Shown piece by piece: positions 48,059 through 60,300 of a stretch of 64,000 nt of DNA; within the stretch, counting starts at the first letter, position 1; each line of letters begins with the position of its first letter. Both the position numbers and the translations under genes were made by a program. Under the pieces are notes generated by a model that was not told where the DNA came from, made no database searches, and was given only the letters and a program-made list of their open reading frames with translations. Origin of the DNA: Saccharina japonica (Eukaryota > Sar > Phaeophyceae > Laminariales > Laminariaceae); the NCBI GenBank assembly GCA_008828725.1, contig MEHQ01004429.1, positions 674,803 to 738,802 on the forward strand. The letters run 5' to 3'.

Positions 48059-49621
48059 GGGTGGCTCGAACCGGCGGGGGTCGAGAGAGTGGTTGGAGAA
48101 GATGAGCGAGCTCAAGCGGAAGAGGAGCTGGGGCAGGGCGGTGGAGACGTACAAGGAGGCCTCGAAAGGCCCCGACTTCTCGCGGTTGATGTTCAACACC
48201 GCGATCGCCACGCTGTCCAGAAGTCCGCTCTGGAAGGAGTCGCTGTCCATCTTCCAGGAGATGCGGGACGCGGGCCACGAGCCGGACGCCTACACCTTCA
48301 ACTCGACGATACAGGCGTGCGCGCACGGGCGTCAGGATAAGCTTGCCTTCGCGCTGTTCAAGGAGATGCCGGCCTGCGACGTCATCCCGGACGTCTACAC
48401 CTACACCCACCTCATCACGCTCTGCGGGCAGACGGGGCAGTGGGAGGCGGCGCTGTCCCTGCTCGAAGACATGGAGGCGGCGGGCCTGAGACCCAACAGC
48501 GTCACCTACAACGGGATCATCGTCGCCTACGGTAACGGGGACCTGCCCGAGCGAGCCGTCGGCCTCCTCGAAGAGATGCGGGAAAAGGGGGTGCAGGTGA
48601 CGGAGGGGAGTTACAGCGCTGCCATAGCGGCCTGTGGCAAAGCGGGGGAGTGGGAGCGCGCCCTGCTCCTCCTCGAGGAGATGAAGGACGGGGGGGACAA
48701 CTTGGAACCCAACGAGTACTGCTACAATTCGGCCATTTGCGGTGAGTAAGGGCTCTGGTGTTGGCGTTGGCGTGTACCTGGCACATATTACTCGTAATGT
48801 CAATGTTTTTCGGAGTCACATATATAGCCTTGGGCGTGTTGTGTGGTTGGACTTTGAGCCGCCGTCCGACTTAATCGTGTGGCAACTTGGGATCCTCAGC
48901 TTTTTTTTGAGGCATCGGTTACCGAAGCAACGTTCTTTAGTATACTGCAGGATAAGGTTGTTGCCGCAGCAATATTAAAGGATGCGGTGTGATATCTGGT
49001 AATGGTGAACTTTAAGGTTTGTACCGGTAGAGTCGTATCTAAGGAAGGGGCATGTGCGCTTGTTCACCCCTGGTCCAGGTATCAACAAGGCGAAGACCGG
49101 TACTCATGTATGTCCCTGGACGATTCCCCCTTCCTTTCCCTCCACCCCTGTCGTGCTTTGCTGTGCCGTGCCGTGCTGTGCTGTGCTGTGCCGTGTTGTG
49201 TTGTGTTGTGATGTGCTGTACGGTGCTGTGCTGTGCGGTGCTGCGCCGTGCTGTCCTCTTCTGTGCTTCGATGTGCTCCGTTCCCTTTCTCCCCGCGTCA
49301 TGATACCGCTACCATACAGCCTGCGAAAGGGCTTCTAGATGGACAGAGGCCATAGACCTCCTCCGAGACATGCAGTCGGCCGAGCTGGAGGTCAAGGCGG
49401 GGACGTACGGACACGTTATCAAGACGTGCATCAACGCGGGCGTGGTATCGCAAGCGGAGGCCCTGCTCGAGGAGATGCGCGCGGCCGACATCCACGTCAA
49501 GAGCCGCATCGCTGCGCTGGTCGCCAAGCACGTCGAAAGACGTAAGCAACAGGGGGACCGGGGCGAGTCGGCGGCGATAAGCGCAGCGCGAACCACGTCA
49601 CCAGCTCCAACAACACCAACA

Positions 49622-49654
<33 letters not shown>

Positions 49655-52187
49655 GCAACGACAACACCAGCAACAGCAACAACGACAACAGCAACAACAG
49701 TGACGGAGCCTATGGGGACACCGCTATCTCAAGATGGTCTACCTCCCCCAGCCTGGGTCCGGACTGAAACCGATCCCGCTTCTGTTCTTGGCTCCTCCTC
49801 CCCTGGCGGCGACATGAACGCGGCGAACCATACTAGTAGTTCCCCCCTTTCGAGCCAAGGAACTGAGCAAGTCGGCGTGGAGACTGGCAGTATTTGCACG
49901 TCTTCACCAACCGGCGTTGCCTCACCAACTATTCCTCCTCTGAGCTGGGAGGTCCAGCAGCAGCAGCAGGTGCGCGGTGGTGGTGATGGTCATGGCGGCG
50001 GCGAGGGGGGGGGGGACGGGCGCGTAAAGTCCCCGCGCGTAGCAGTGAAGGCGTTCCTGCGAGTCGTGGGCAACCACACGAAGAGCAGACGGTGGGGTGC
50101 GATCGTCCGGGAGCTGGAAGACGTGACCTCGGACCCGGCCACGAAGGTTTCCATGCGCATGTATGAGGGATGCATTGCGGGGCTGGCCACCGGTGGCAGG
50201 TGGGTGGAGGCGTTATCCGTGCTGGAGATGATGCAGGGGGCGGGACTTGTTCCCGCAGCCAGCTGTGTCACCGCGGCGATCAGGGCTTGCGCGAAAGCTA
50301 CGCCTCCGCGGTGGGGCTTGGGGCTGTCGCTGCTGAGGGGGATGGAGGGGCCCGATGTGTGGGCGTACGTGGCGACGATGTCCTGTTTGGCAAAGGGGGG
50401 GCAGTGGAAGACGTGCGCGTCGCTGCTGGAGGAGATGGGGGAGGTCGGCCTGGAGCCTAACATGTGAGTGTTATCTCTTATCTCTTATTTGCAAGGTGCC
50501 CCGTCATATTTTGGAGAAAATCGGCTTTCAAATTTCCTTCCCCGGGGATGGTTTTTGTGTTATCTTGCGAGTTTAACGGTACGAAAACCCTCTGGTATAT
50601 TATAGTATAACAGAAACGGGACCCCAAAGCTAGGGGGTAGGGTAAAAACATTTTTTTTTTCAAGAGCCGTGCTTATTTGCCAGAAATGTCTATAAAATAC
50701 CAGGTATACCGGTAGGCCCCAAAGTACCTCGATGCATACTACGGTCGAGGTGCACCGATGATTTTTCTGAAACTTCCTCGCATGAGAGGAGATCGCTACG
50801 TACTACTGCTGTACGCTCAAAACTTATTTTTGAGAATATATGAAGGCGAATGAACCCCCCCCGACCAGCGATGTGACCTTATATCCCGTTGAGAACTGGT
50901 CCCACGCATTTGGGGACAAACTACTTGGAATTAGTGTGAGATCATTGTTCCAGAACTGGTCCCACGTATTTGGGGACAAACTACTTGGAATTAGCGTGGG
51001 ATAAGTTTGTCAGTTCTGAATGGGTTAAGGTACATGTACGAAGAAACATGTTTATTTTTTGTGAACAACGATATTGGGCCGTTCCTCGGATGAGGATAAT
51101 GTCTTGAGAACAGAAACAAAATGGCCAAAAAGTGTCAATGGAACCACTATCATCGTACGCGTCCCGCCCTCTACAGAGTATGTGTAGTGTCAGTCAAGGG
51201 GAGCGCCGAGGTGAAGCTAAACACGCCTCTTTTTATTCCTTGTCTACTTGTAGGCGGCGATCGACGCAATGTGTGACGGGGGAGGTGTGTGTTCATGATC
51301 ATGTGTGTGTATGTTGTGTGTGTGTGTTGTCGGTTTCGCCACTCTATGATATGGTGGTTGTTCCCCTCGCATGCCTTTTGGACAAGCCATGGTCACTGGT
51401 GTCGCCCCGCTGTCTCCTCCCCCCTCTCTGCCAAGTGGCCACACCGGAAACTAAATTAACTCATTGAAGCTGTCATCCGTGTGCAAGTCCGCCCACAAGC
51501 GGCTCTTAGTAGAGGATGCAGCTCACTCTTCATGCGGCTCGCCGAACACTTCACGGCGCTTCGCGCTCGGTGCTAGCAATGTCTGCCTGGTCGGTGAAAA
51601 CCCGACGTGCTCCGTCCCGGCATTGTAGGGATGCGAGGGTCTATAGTCATACGGCTACGGCCATGCATGAATATCGAATACACCCCCCCCCTCCCCCCGC
51701 GGCACTACGAAGTATCATCCCTCATTTTTAACGAGCATGGGATCCAATTCAGCCTGCCTGCTGCTTATCCATTCCATATGCATCTCATCTGTATTATATT
51801 TCGCGTTGTCGTTGAAAGTTCACTAAATTTAGCAAGTACAGAAAATACCGATAGAATAAGGCATTCATTGACCCGCATTGCACTGTTTTTGGGTGTGCGA
51901 AAAAAAACAAAAAAACAAAACGCCTCAGGTACTGCTACAACTCCACCTTGACGGCGTTCCGGAGGGCGGACCCGCCGCAGTGGGAAAAGGCGTGCGCGCT
52001 GCTCGTGCAGATGAAGGAGCGTGACGTCGAGCCAAGCGCGCTGTGCTACAACATCGCCGCGCAGGCTTGCCTCGACGCCTCGGAGCCAGCGGAGGCGCAG
52101 TCGCTGATGAGCGAGATGGTCAAAACTGGACACGCTCCTGACGAAGGGTTGAAAACGCTCATCGCTTCCACGTGCGCCGGCTTGTGA
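47316..52187 (+). CDS. P-class pentatricopeptide repeat (PPR) protein, probably mitochondrial
   Basis: Exons are 47316-48741, 49320-50463 and 51929-52187, giving 942 residues. Joins: TGCG|GTGAGT to ACAG|CCTGCG (phase 1) and AACAT|GTGAGT to TCAG|GTACTG (phase 2). The start was chosen at MLSRVVARGAVATQRRAGAI, an Arg/Ala-rich, acid-poor presequence typical of mitochondrial import; the frame is open further upstream. A low-complexity N-terminal third (RGGRGGGRGG, poly-Ala) precedes about seven tandem ~35-residue PPR motifs in late exon 1 and early exon 2 (PDAYTFNSTIQACAHG, PDVYTYTHLITLCGQ, PNSVTYNGIIVAYG). A Thr/Ala/Ser-rich linker of ~130 residues follows, then a second PPR block (WVEALSVLEMMQGAGLVP, PNMYCYNSTLTAF, PSALCYNIAAQACL). 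PPR proteins bind organellar RNA base by base; no E, DYW or SMR domain is visible. Target unknown. Confidence 0.9.
49135..49262. repeat. TGCTGTGC microsatellite
   Basis: Degenerate GTGCTGTGCCGTGCTGTGCT runs fill the end of PPR intron 1, about 60 bp before the exon 2 acceptor. Confidence 0.85.
50885..51030 (+). repeat. GGGGACAAACTACTTGGAATTA repeat, two tandem units
   Basis: AGAACTGGTCCCACG.ATTTG and GGGGACAAACTACTTGGAAT occur twice, 62 bp apart, and end with CAGTTCTGAATGGGTTAAGG. It lies in PPR intron 2. Confidence 0.75.
51482..51692 (+). repeat. R1 repeat, near-complete copy
   Basis: It runs from GTGCAAGTCCGCCCACAAGC through GTCGGtgaaaacCCGAC and GGCATTGTAGGGATGC to CATGCATGAATATCGAATAC and ACCCCCCCCTCCCC. 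It is sense in PPR intron 2, about 240 bp upstream of exon 3. Confidence 0.75.
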
Positions 52188-52189
52188 CG

Positions 52190-52620
52190 CTGCGAGATAG
52201 TTAACCGCGAGGTAGAATTTCCCGTGGTTCGATCATTACCGTTGGCAAGATAATTTTCCATGGTGAGACAATCGCCGGCGTAGAATTTCCCAAAGGTAAA
52301 ATTCCCGCGGTATGGCGTTCACTGCGGCAATAAAATTACCGTGGTAGAATTCACGAGGTAAAATTCCCGCGGTAAGGCGTTCACAGCGGCAATAAAAATT
52401 ACCGTGGTAGAATTCCCGAGGAAAAAATCAAATAACCACGTTAGAATTTTAGTGGTAAAAACGCCGCCACTGATTTGATGGCGACTCGGTGTCTACCGCG
52501 GTGGTGACATTCCCGCGGGATTACCATCACCGCGGTAAGATTTCCCACGGTATAATTCCCGCGGTAAGGCACTAACCGCTGTAGAATTTCGGCGGTATCG
52601 CTGCAGAATTTCGGCGGTAT
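52190..52620. repeat. GCGGTA.AATTCCCGCGGTA degenerate repeat
   Basis: The words GTAGAATTTCCC, GGTAAAATTCCCGCGGTA and TTACCGTGGTAGAATTC recur many times with a near-palindromic core (CCGCGG). A ~65-bp higher unit (ATTCCCGCGGTAAGGCGTTC then CAATAAAATTACCGTGG) occurs twice. It starts immediately after the PPR stop codon. Confidence 0.75.
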
Positions 52621-53559
52621 ATAAAGCAGTCACAACGAAGCGTTTTTTTTTTATTGTGGCGGCGCGGGGACAGGGGGGAGAGAACGGAAAATACGTGTGT
52701 GTTTCGTTTTTGTGGTGCTTTACTGCTGTTGCGCGCTCTGTTGTGGCAGTATTCCAGAGCCTTGGGGGAGGAGGAAGGGGCGGCGAATGGACGGCAGCAG
52801 TGTAGTGGTGTGATGTCGGGGGGGGCGGTGGTCTGACAGTCGCGGACGGCCGAAAGGGCCCTGTGATATGGGCAGGCGAGGCGAGAGAACGAACCGTCTG
52901 CAGTATCATACCATATGTGCAATATATTCTTCCGTTTGTCTTTTTTGTCTTGCGTTTGGTTTCTGTGGCGGCTGTTTTACGTCCCGCTCGTTTGGAGTTC
53001 GGGGCAAGACACCCAGACGGAGCACGGCCTGTCTCGTCTTTGTCTTTTTTTGTCGCCTCAGCTGACATCGTAGAGGAGAGCACCTCACCCTGCCTTTCGG
53101 TACGCAACCGCCCCCTTCCCCTGTCCTGCTCCTTCTTGTCCCACCCCCCCCTCCCCCCGCGTTGGTCACCCTTCGACCCGTGCTGCGATAGGGGTACTGC
53201 TGTACCGTTTTTTGGCTAAAACATTTTCTGAATGACCTATCAAAGAAAAGGCTTCTTAACCCAAAATCGTCGAAAGGCAATCCTTTTTTTTCACTATACC
53301 TGGTATGATTTTTTGCGCATACCTGCGCCATGGGATTGTTCATCGGAATGCACTCTTAGTTTTCTTTAAAATATACCGGTATTTTTTTGGGTTACTTACT
53401 AACAGTCTAATGACTTACTAATAGTACTAGTGACTTACTAATAGTACTAATGACTTACTAATAGTATAGAGTACTGAGGATTTAAGACTCAAGTAAGGAA
53501 CCTCGGAAAAAAAAATTGGTGCACCTCTACTCGTACCTCAGCATGTATATGTCCTTCAC

Positions 53560-53775
53560 CCGGACTCGCCCAACACCTCACCGCGCTTCGCGCTTGGTGC
53601 AAGCGATCAATGTCTGCCTGGTTGGTGAAAACCCAACGTGCCCCGTCCCGGCATTGTAGAAATGCGAGTGTCTATGGTCATATATACGGCTACGGCCGTG
53701 CACAACGTGAGTAAACCCCCTCCCTATGGTAATACGACTACCGCCATGCACGACATGAGTACACCCGCCCGCGCG
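53560..53775 (+). repeat. R1 repeat with duplicated 3' end
   Basis: It contains CGCGCTTCGCGC, GTTGGtgaaaacCCAAC and GGCATTGTAGAAATGCGAG. The final ~45 bp (ATGGTCATA..ACGGCTACGGCCGTGCAC then GAGTAAACCCCC) is present a second time at 53725-53765 (ATGGTAATACGACTACCGCC). Confidence 0.7.
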
Positions 53776-54074
53776 TTGCTGTGATGGCGTGAAAGGAATG
53801 GTTTTGTACGCATATATGAATGTAGCACTACGTAAGCGTGTTTCTTTGCATGCCCCAGACGGCGCATGCTACGGCAGAGATGTTGGCACCATGTTACAGA
53901 GTTTTCTCGGGCTCCTCACTTGAGGAGCTCAGTACTAATAGTAAGCCACCTGCCTTTGGAGGAAAATACAAGTGCTACAGCTGTACGTATATACCCGGTG
54001 AACAACACCATGGGCCTTAAGTATAAAATGGAAAATACTGCAATAGAAATGAAATTCGGACGATTTTGGGATAA

Positions 54075-54160
54075 CCCCTTAAGAACTGGTCCCACGTATT
54101 TGGGGACAAACTACTTGGAATTAGTGTGGGATAAGTTTTTCAGTTCTGAATGGGTTAAGG
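54075..54160 (+). repeat. GGGGACAAACTACTTGGAATTA repeat
   Basis: AAGAACTGGTCCCACGTATT, GGGGACAAACTACTTGGAAT and CAGTTCTGAATGGGTTAAGG are nearly identical to 50885-51030. It is intergenic. Confidence 0.75.
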
Positions 54161-55599
54161 ATCCCCGTCATTCAGAAAATGCTTCAGCCAAAAAATGCTA
54201 CCTCTGTCGTAGCACGCGTCAGACCCTAATATGCACCTGTTACCCTGGTATGGGGTTTCCTTAACAAGGCGAGACGGAGGCCGAGGAGAGACAGGGGTTA
54301 CCGGTAATGTTGCCGTTGGATGCTTGATTGGAATCTCTGGAGCAAGTACTACTAGTGAGATTTCGATCATCTCTGGAGCAAGTACTACTAGTGAGATTTC
54401 GATCTCTCTCCTTCTTGCTCCTCTCTTCTAAGTTTTTGTGTGGCCCTTTTCGGCGGAATTGAAACGTTTTACGGCATGTATCATATGTGTAGTTCAACGG
54501 CAAGAAAGGATGCTTCGCCTTCGCGCTAACACAATACGTAGACAATCGGTAAACACAGTTATTTGTGGAACTCCCAGGAGCGGCAGCAGCTTTCGCTCGC
54601 TTTTTACCACCGATTTGTACGAAGGGGTGGAGAGGGCTGGCGAACCGCTAGTGGTGTCCACTTGAAACTTGGTCTTGGACAGGCCGACACTCAGTGCCTA
54701 CTGATATGATGCCAAATTATGTAGGCGCAATCTCGAGAAATCGCTGACGCGGCGCACGCGCGAAATGGGCTGGCGGTCCACTTGTTGTGCTGCTGTGCTT
54801 GAGACCTGAGAGCTAGGGCGGGGTATATACAGATTCTGTCGCACACCCTCCACCGCTGATACTCGGCCGAGGTCCGATGATACATGCTAGGCTGTCGAGG
54901 CGTGCAAAAATTGTCGCGACGCTGCTGCTGTATAGTCGAAGAACGGACTTTTGAGACTCAAAGCGAACAAGGGGGACCCCGGGGTGTGATTTGATGCTCC
55001 ACAAAAATATTTTTTGGGGTTAAAATATTTTTTCGGGTTATGAGACTCCAGTCTAAAGCCTGGAGAAAATTTTGTCGGGCATGCTTGGGCTTTCCGTTAC
55101 AGAGACCTTCGGGTAAAACCTACGAATCGTATGCAATTGCACTACTCGTATTGGATTTTTTGGTCGGACACATTTACGTACACATTCCGTTGAAGAACGA
55201 GACCGCGTACTCGTAGGTCAACACCTGCCTGGTACGGAAAACATTACATCACAAATCGTATTATACGTACATAAACCGACCCGCTCTCTACACCCCCCCT
55301 CGCTGAAAGCGAGGCATGTAGAGCTACTCGCCGGACCATGAACGCGACGACACTACCACCTTGTTTTGGGGCGGGCTCTCACTGTTCTGTGAGGCAGGGT
55401 ATATCCTACGCTAATTTCCAGGGCTCTTTGCGAGGCAGGAACTTTTCGAGTTCTCACGGGTCGGGTTGGGTTGGGTCGGGTCAGGAGGCTTTCAAACTCC
55501 CACGGGTCGGGTCGAATCACCCTTACCCGACCTGACCCGTACCCGACCCGTTGATAGGCCTGCTAATTTCAGAATTAAATCATGTTAATATTTTTTTCT

Positions 55600-55980
55600 A
55601 ATGATTCGTACAAAAATAGAGCCAAAATTGCTGAACTCTCGTTTTTTTTAGTTATTACGTTTCGTGCTAAAACAAAGCCAAAATTGCTGAACTCTTAATT
55701 TCTTTCTCGAACGCTTCGTGCAAAAATAGAGCCAAAATCGCTGAACTCTCATTTTTTTTGTTCTTAAGTTGCGTGCAAAAATAAAGCCAAAATTGCTGAA
55801 CTCCCGAATTGTTTCTCGAACGTTTCGTGCAAAAATACAGCCAAAATTGCTGAACTCTCATTTTTTTTGTTTTTATGTTGCGTGCAAAAATAAAGCCAAA
55901 ATTGCTGAACTCTCAATTTCTTTCTCGAACGTTTGGTGCAAAAATAGAGCCAAAACCGCTGAACTCTCAATTTCTTGAGC
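55600..55980. repeat. ~54-61-bp minisatellite, about seven units
   Basis: Each unit contains GCAAAAATA.AGCCAAAATTG, GCTGAACTCTCA and either TTTTTTTGTT or TTTCTTTCTCGAACGTTTCG; the two unit types alternate. It gives artefactual open frames on the minus strand. It is intergenic. Confidence 0.85.
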
Positions 55981-57347
55981 GCCGTGTCGCGTACCAGGTA
56001 TATGTAAGGGGGGGAGGGAGTGTCCGATGATGCTGCGCCTATGTCCACTTTTTTTTCCCCAAACAAGCAAAAAAAAACACACACACATCATACAAAGCTA
56101 CGTAACACAATCTGACGCACATCTTGGTATAAATCGACAAGATGGCGTCGCATTACCCTGTACTGGTAGTACTTACCTGGTATACTACCAATAATAGAAT
56201 ATACGGAGTACTATACTAATAGTAGTAAGGCGGCAGCTTAGCGCGAGACGATGCAAACATAACAGCATACACCAAAATGATCGAAACACGTTGTACACGA
56301 CTCTTAGGAAGCGCTTGTTTCTCCAGAGGGTGCGCCATCTATCTGTGCGAGCGCCTCCCAGCACGGTACCAATTCCAGCACGCTGTCAATGCACAATACA
56401 ACTACAGCGTACCATGCAGACTACATATACACGGTACCAGGGGTACCACTTTTTCCGTAAAGGCAAGGACTATTTGGGTATCAATATGAATACGCCAACG
56501 GCCCGTACATTTCCGGACAGAGCGGTACGTCGAAACATCCGCGGAAACTTTCTCACAGCAGTTAGCTATCGCCCACCACAACCAGAAAAAGAAAGAAAGA
56601 AAAAAACCCGCCCCGTCCGTATGACACAAACACCAACACGAACATCAGAGATGTCCATGACCCACCGTTACACGCCGTCCCCGCCCACCCCACCCTCCAT
56701 AAAAACGCCACATTCCCTCCTCAAAACCCCGACCGGTCTACTTCACCGTACGAGACTAGCTGACTCGCACGCACACCCTTCCCTCAGTAAAAACGCCACA
56801 TTCTCCTCCCCAAAACCCCGGCCGGTCCACTCCATCGTACGAGACCAGCTGTCCCCACCGCACACCCTCCGCCCTCACTGAAAACGCCATGTTCTCTTGA
56901 CAACCCCAGCCTGTCCAAACCTCACCGTAGATTAACGTAGGCGAAAAAAACAAATGTTTTGCCCCTGAAAACATGTTACATCTCTAATTCCAAGGTGTTT
57001 GTCCTGATACGTACGGGGGAGTTCTAACGACGTTTTTAGAGCCGCCACAATATACAAAAATAAAATATACAAAAGTAGCAGTTATAAAAATATATATTTT
57101 TTTAAACTCAAAAAATGAAACGGTCGAAACAAAAAAAAAACGTGGTCCAACTATTTGACCCATCACAAGTGATCCGAGTAGATGGTGGAAAATTCTTGGC
57201 ATTTTAGAGTTGATCATTTGTTATCCGTGATAAAAGGGCTACGTGCGAGTCTATACCTGGTATATCACATGTAACGGCAGCTTCTCGCGTCGTATCACTG
57301 CACGCCAAACGTTACAAGTTCCACCGCAATAAGTTACGGTTTCAATA

Positions 57348-60300
57348 TTATCTGATGTCCACGACGTCGATGCTGACGGGGGACCACATGAGGTCGGCGT
57401 TTTCGTAGATGGTAACGCCATCCGGGTGAACGTGGAAACCTTTGAGCGTGCATTGTTGAATCAGCTTCATCCCCTCCGGCTGCGTGAGGCGGAACACGCC
57501 GACCCTGGGGGGCACACGGGGGGTTTCGTCGAGCGACGCCGCAGAGGCGTATGATGCGGGGGGGGGGGGGTATTCCTCCCGGGGGGGGGAGGGGATAGGG
57601 TTTTTTTTTCGGGGGGGGGGGGGGGGGAGGGGGGGGGGGGGGGGGGGTTATTCCTCCCGGGGGGGGGAGGGGATAGGGTTTTTTTTTCGGGGGGGGGGGG
57701 GGGGGAGGGGGGGGGGGGGGGGGGGTTATTCCTCACGGGGGAGGGAGGGGATAGAGTTTTTTTTTCAGGGGGTGCGGGGGCGGATGGGGGTTACTTTTCA
57801 TTGTATTTTAAGAGCGGGAGTTCCGTCGAGTGGCGTCGCGGATGCGTTCGTACATTGGGGTGGAAGGGGAAGGGATGGGGTTAATTCTCAGGTGGGGCGG
57901 GAACGGGGTGCAAGGTGGGGGATACTTATCACCGTTATTTTTCAGGTGGGGGTTAATTCTCAGGTGGGGGCAGGAGAGCGGGAGGGGGGTGGGGGGTGCT
58001 TTTCATCGTGTCCGGGGGGGGGGGGGGGTTAATTTCGGGGGGGGGGGGGGGGGTGCTTTTCATCGTGTCCGGGGGGGGGGGGGGGGGTGCTTTTCATCGT
58101 GTCCGGGGGGGGGGGGGGGTTGCTTTCAAGGGGAGGAGGGGATGGGTGTATATTTTCGTCATGCTCTCGAGCGGGGGGTTCGTCGACGCGGAGGCATAAT
58201 ATGCAGGGGGGGGGGGGGGTGCTTTTCATCGTGTCCGGGGGGGGGGGGGGGTTGCTTTCAAGGGGAGGAGGGGATGGGTGTATATTTTCGTCATGCTCTC
58301 GAGCGGGGGGTTCGTCGACGCGGAGGCATAATATGCAGGGGGGGGGGGGGGTGCTTTTCATCGTGTCCGGGGGGGGGGGGGGGTTGCTTTCAAGGGGAGG
58401 AGGGGATGGGAGTATATTTTCGTCATGTTCTCGAGCGGGGGTTTCGTCGACGCGGAGGCATAATATGCAGGGGGGGGGGGGTTACTCTTTATCACTTCCT
58501 GGGGAGGGGAGTTTCAAATGACATCACGGAGGCATGCGATGAGGGGGGGTGTATTTCATCACAAGTAGGGGAGTTTCAAATGACATCACGGAGGCATGCG
58601 GTGAGGGGGGGTGTATTTCATCACAAGTGATGGCAACGAAGAAGTACGGACAAGAGACAAGAAAGCGATATGGCCCTCTTCGTCAACGGGACGTTATGCC
58701 TCCCATGTACGGCGTCAGGCGTTCATCAATAATGCTTGGCAGATAGAAAGCGCCCTTTCAACTAAAATGATTTTTATGTCAGCAGAGGTGTCAATTTAAC
58801 TGTTGAGCCACTTGTCACAGTAGACTATACACGTACTGCAATATCAATACATAAGTAATGGAACAATATGGAAACGCGAGTTGATAGACACAAGAATACT
58901 TGCAGTATAGCAATACACCAACGCCACAATAGTCTACTGCGATACTATTAATACACTACTAATACTGCACGACAATACTGGTACGCGTACATACATACCT
59001 CTTTCTGTTGTCGCACGGAGCGTAGACGACGGCGACGGCCTCGGGAAGCATGAGCTGGTAGCCGCAGTGCGTGTGCAAGTCGACGCTCGACATGAAGCAG
59101 TCCTGCAAGCAAAACAGCAAACGCAAAAAATAAAAAAATAAAAAAAATGGGATTTTATGCTGTGGGCGGTCAGCCGAAAAAACTTCAGTTACGAAGAGAA
59201 GCTCACTCACGTTCGTGGCGACTGATGTTAGGGCCCTAATTAACGAGTATAAAATAAATCAGTTTGGAAAAAATAAAATTCAAATTCGCTTTTCATTGGT
59301 CAACACACGCACCAGCACCAAATATTATGCCCCAAGATCCTAATATTTGGTGGTGGTGCGCGTGCTGACCAATGAAAAGCGGATTTGAATATATATTTTT
59401 CCAGGTTGATTTTTTTTTCTTCTTCGTTAAAACGGGCCCTTACGCTTCTTTCGTAAAAAACAAAAAACATTAAAAAAAAAAACGGTTGCTACGACAGAGG
59501 TAGCGCTTTTTGACTGATTTCGTTTCTGAACGATCATTTCAACGCCTCTTAACCCAAAATCGACGGAATTTCATTCTTGTGTTGCAGTATCGCTCATTGC
59601 ATACTTCGGCCATGGTATTGCTCATCGGGTAGGTATCGTAGCACTTTTATTTTCCTCCAAAGGCAGGTGGCTTACTATTGACTTACTATTAGTATAGAGC
59701 TCCTCAAGTGACCATCCTCAGAAAAATCAGGGTGCACCTCTACCGTAGCATGCGTCGAAAATACTACACTAGACTGCATACTTTACTATTAAATAGTGTA
59801 GCCGGTCGCCCCGGTGGGCTAGCAGGTAACCACGAAGCTTGTTAGCGTCAAGGTCACGAGTTCGAGCCCCCCCGTGTGCATGCTCGTAGGGACTTTTTCT
59901 CGCAAAAAATCTTGACTAGCTGAAAGCGCGAGAGCGTGAGTTAGCAAAATTCGATGAAAATCGACGAGCGTTGGGAAGGCTGAACCCTCTGCGCGATAAA
60001 AAATCAAGGCAAGAACCGTAGTGGGGGAGGAGGGAGAGGAGCCTACTTTGTGACCCCGGATCTGAGTTACGACTAGGGAGGGAGAAAGACGGAAGTGCGA
60101 AGATAATGAATGGGATGGAAAAAAAAAAAAAAAAAAAAAAAAAAAGTGTACTCGTAGCTGGCTTTGCGCCGAAGGCATGATGCTATCCATTTTGTGATTT
60201 TTCACCAACAAATCGTACGTAAGAAGGAACAGAAGACCGCCGCTGTGCCGTGCCGGTTCGTACCATACCATACCGTGTCGTGCCGTGCCGTACCGTACCG

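Larger units (their letters stand above)
52188..57347. other. Convergent intergenic region, no gene seen
   Basis: This lies between the PPR stop codon (plus) and the AMSH-like stop codon (minus). It holds the CGCGGTA repeat (52190-52620), ACTTACTAATAGTACTA units (53395-53475), an R1 copy, a two-unit CTGGAGCAAGTACTACTAGT repeat (54325-54405), GGGTCGGGT runs (55455-55555) and the 54-bp minisatellite. No conserved protein segment was recognised. Confidence 0.6.

Noticed and set aside
55600..55980. CRISPR-like array
   Set aside because: The units are contiguous minisatellite copies with no unique spacers, in a eukaryotic intergenic region.
57484..58630. Glycine-rich open frames that look like a structural protein
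   Set aside because: They arise from G-run minisatellites in an intron; all frames are open and repeat units are not multiples of three throughout.
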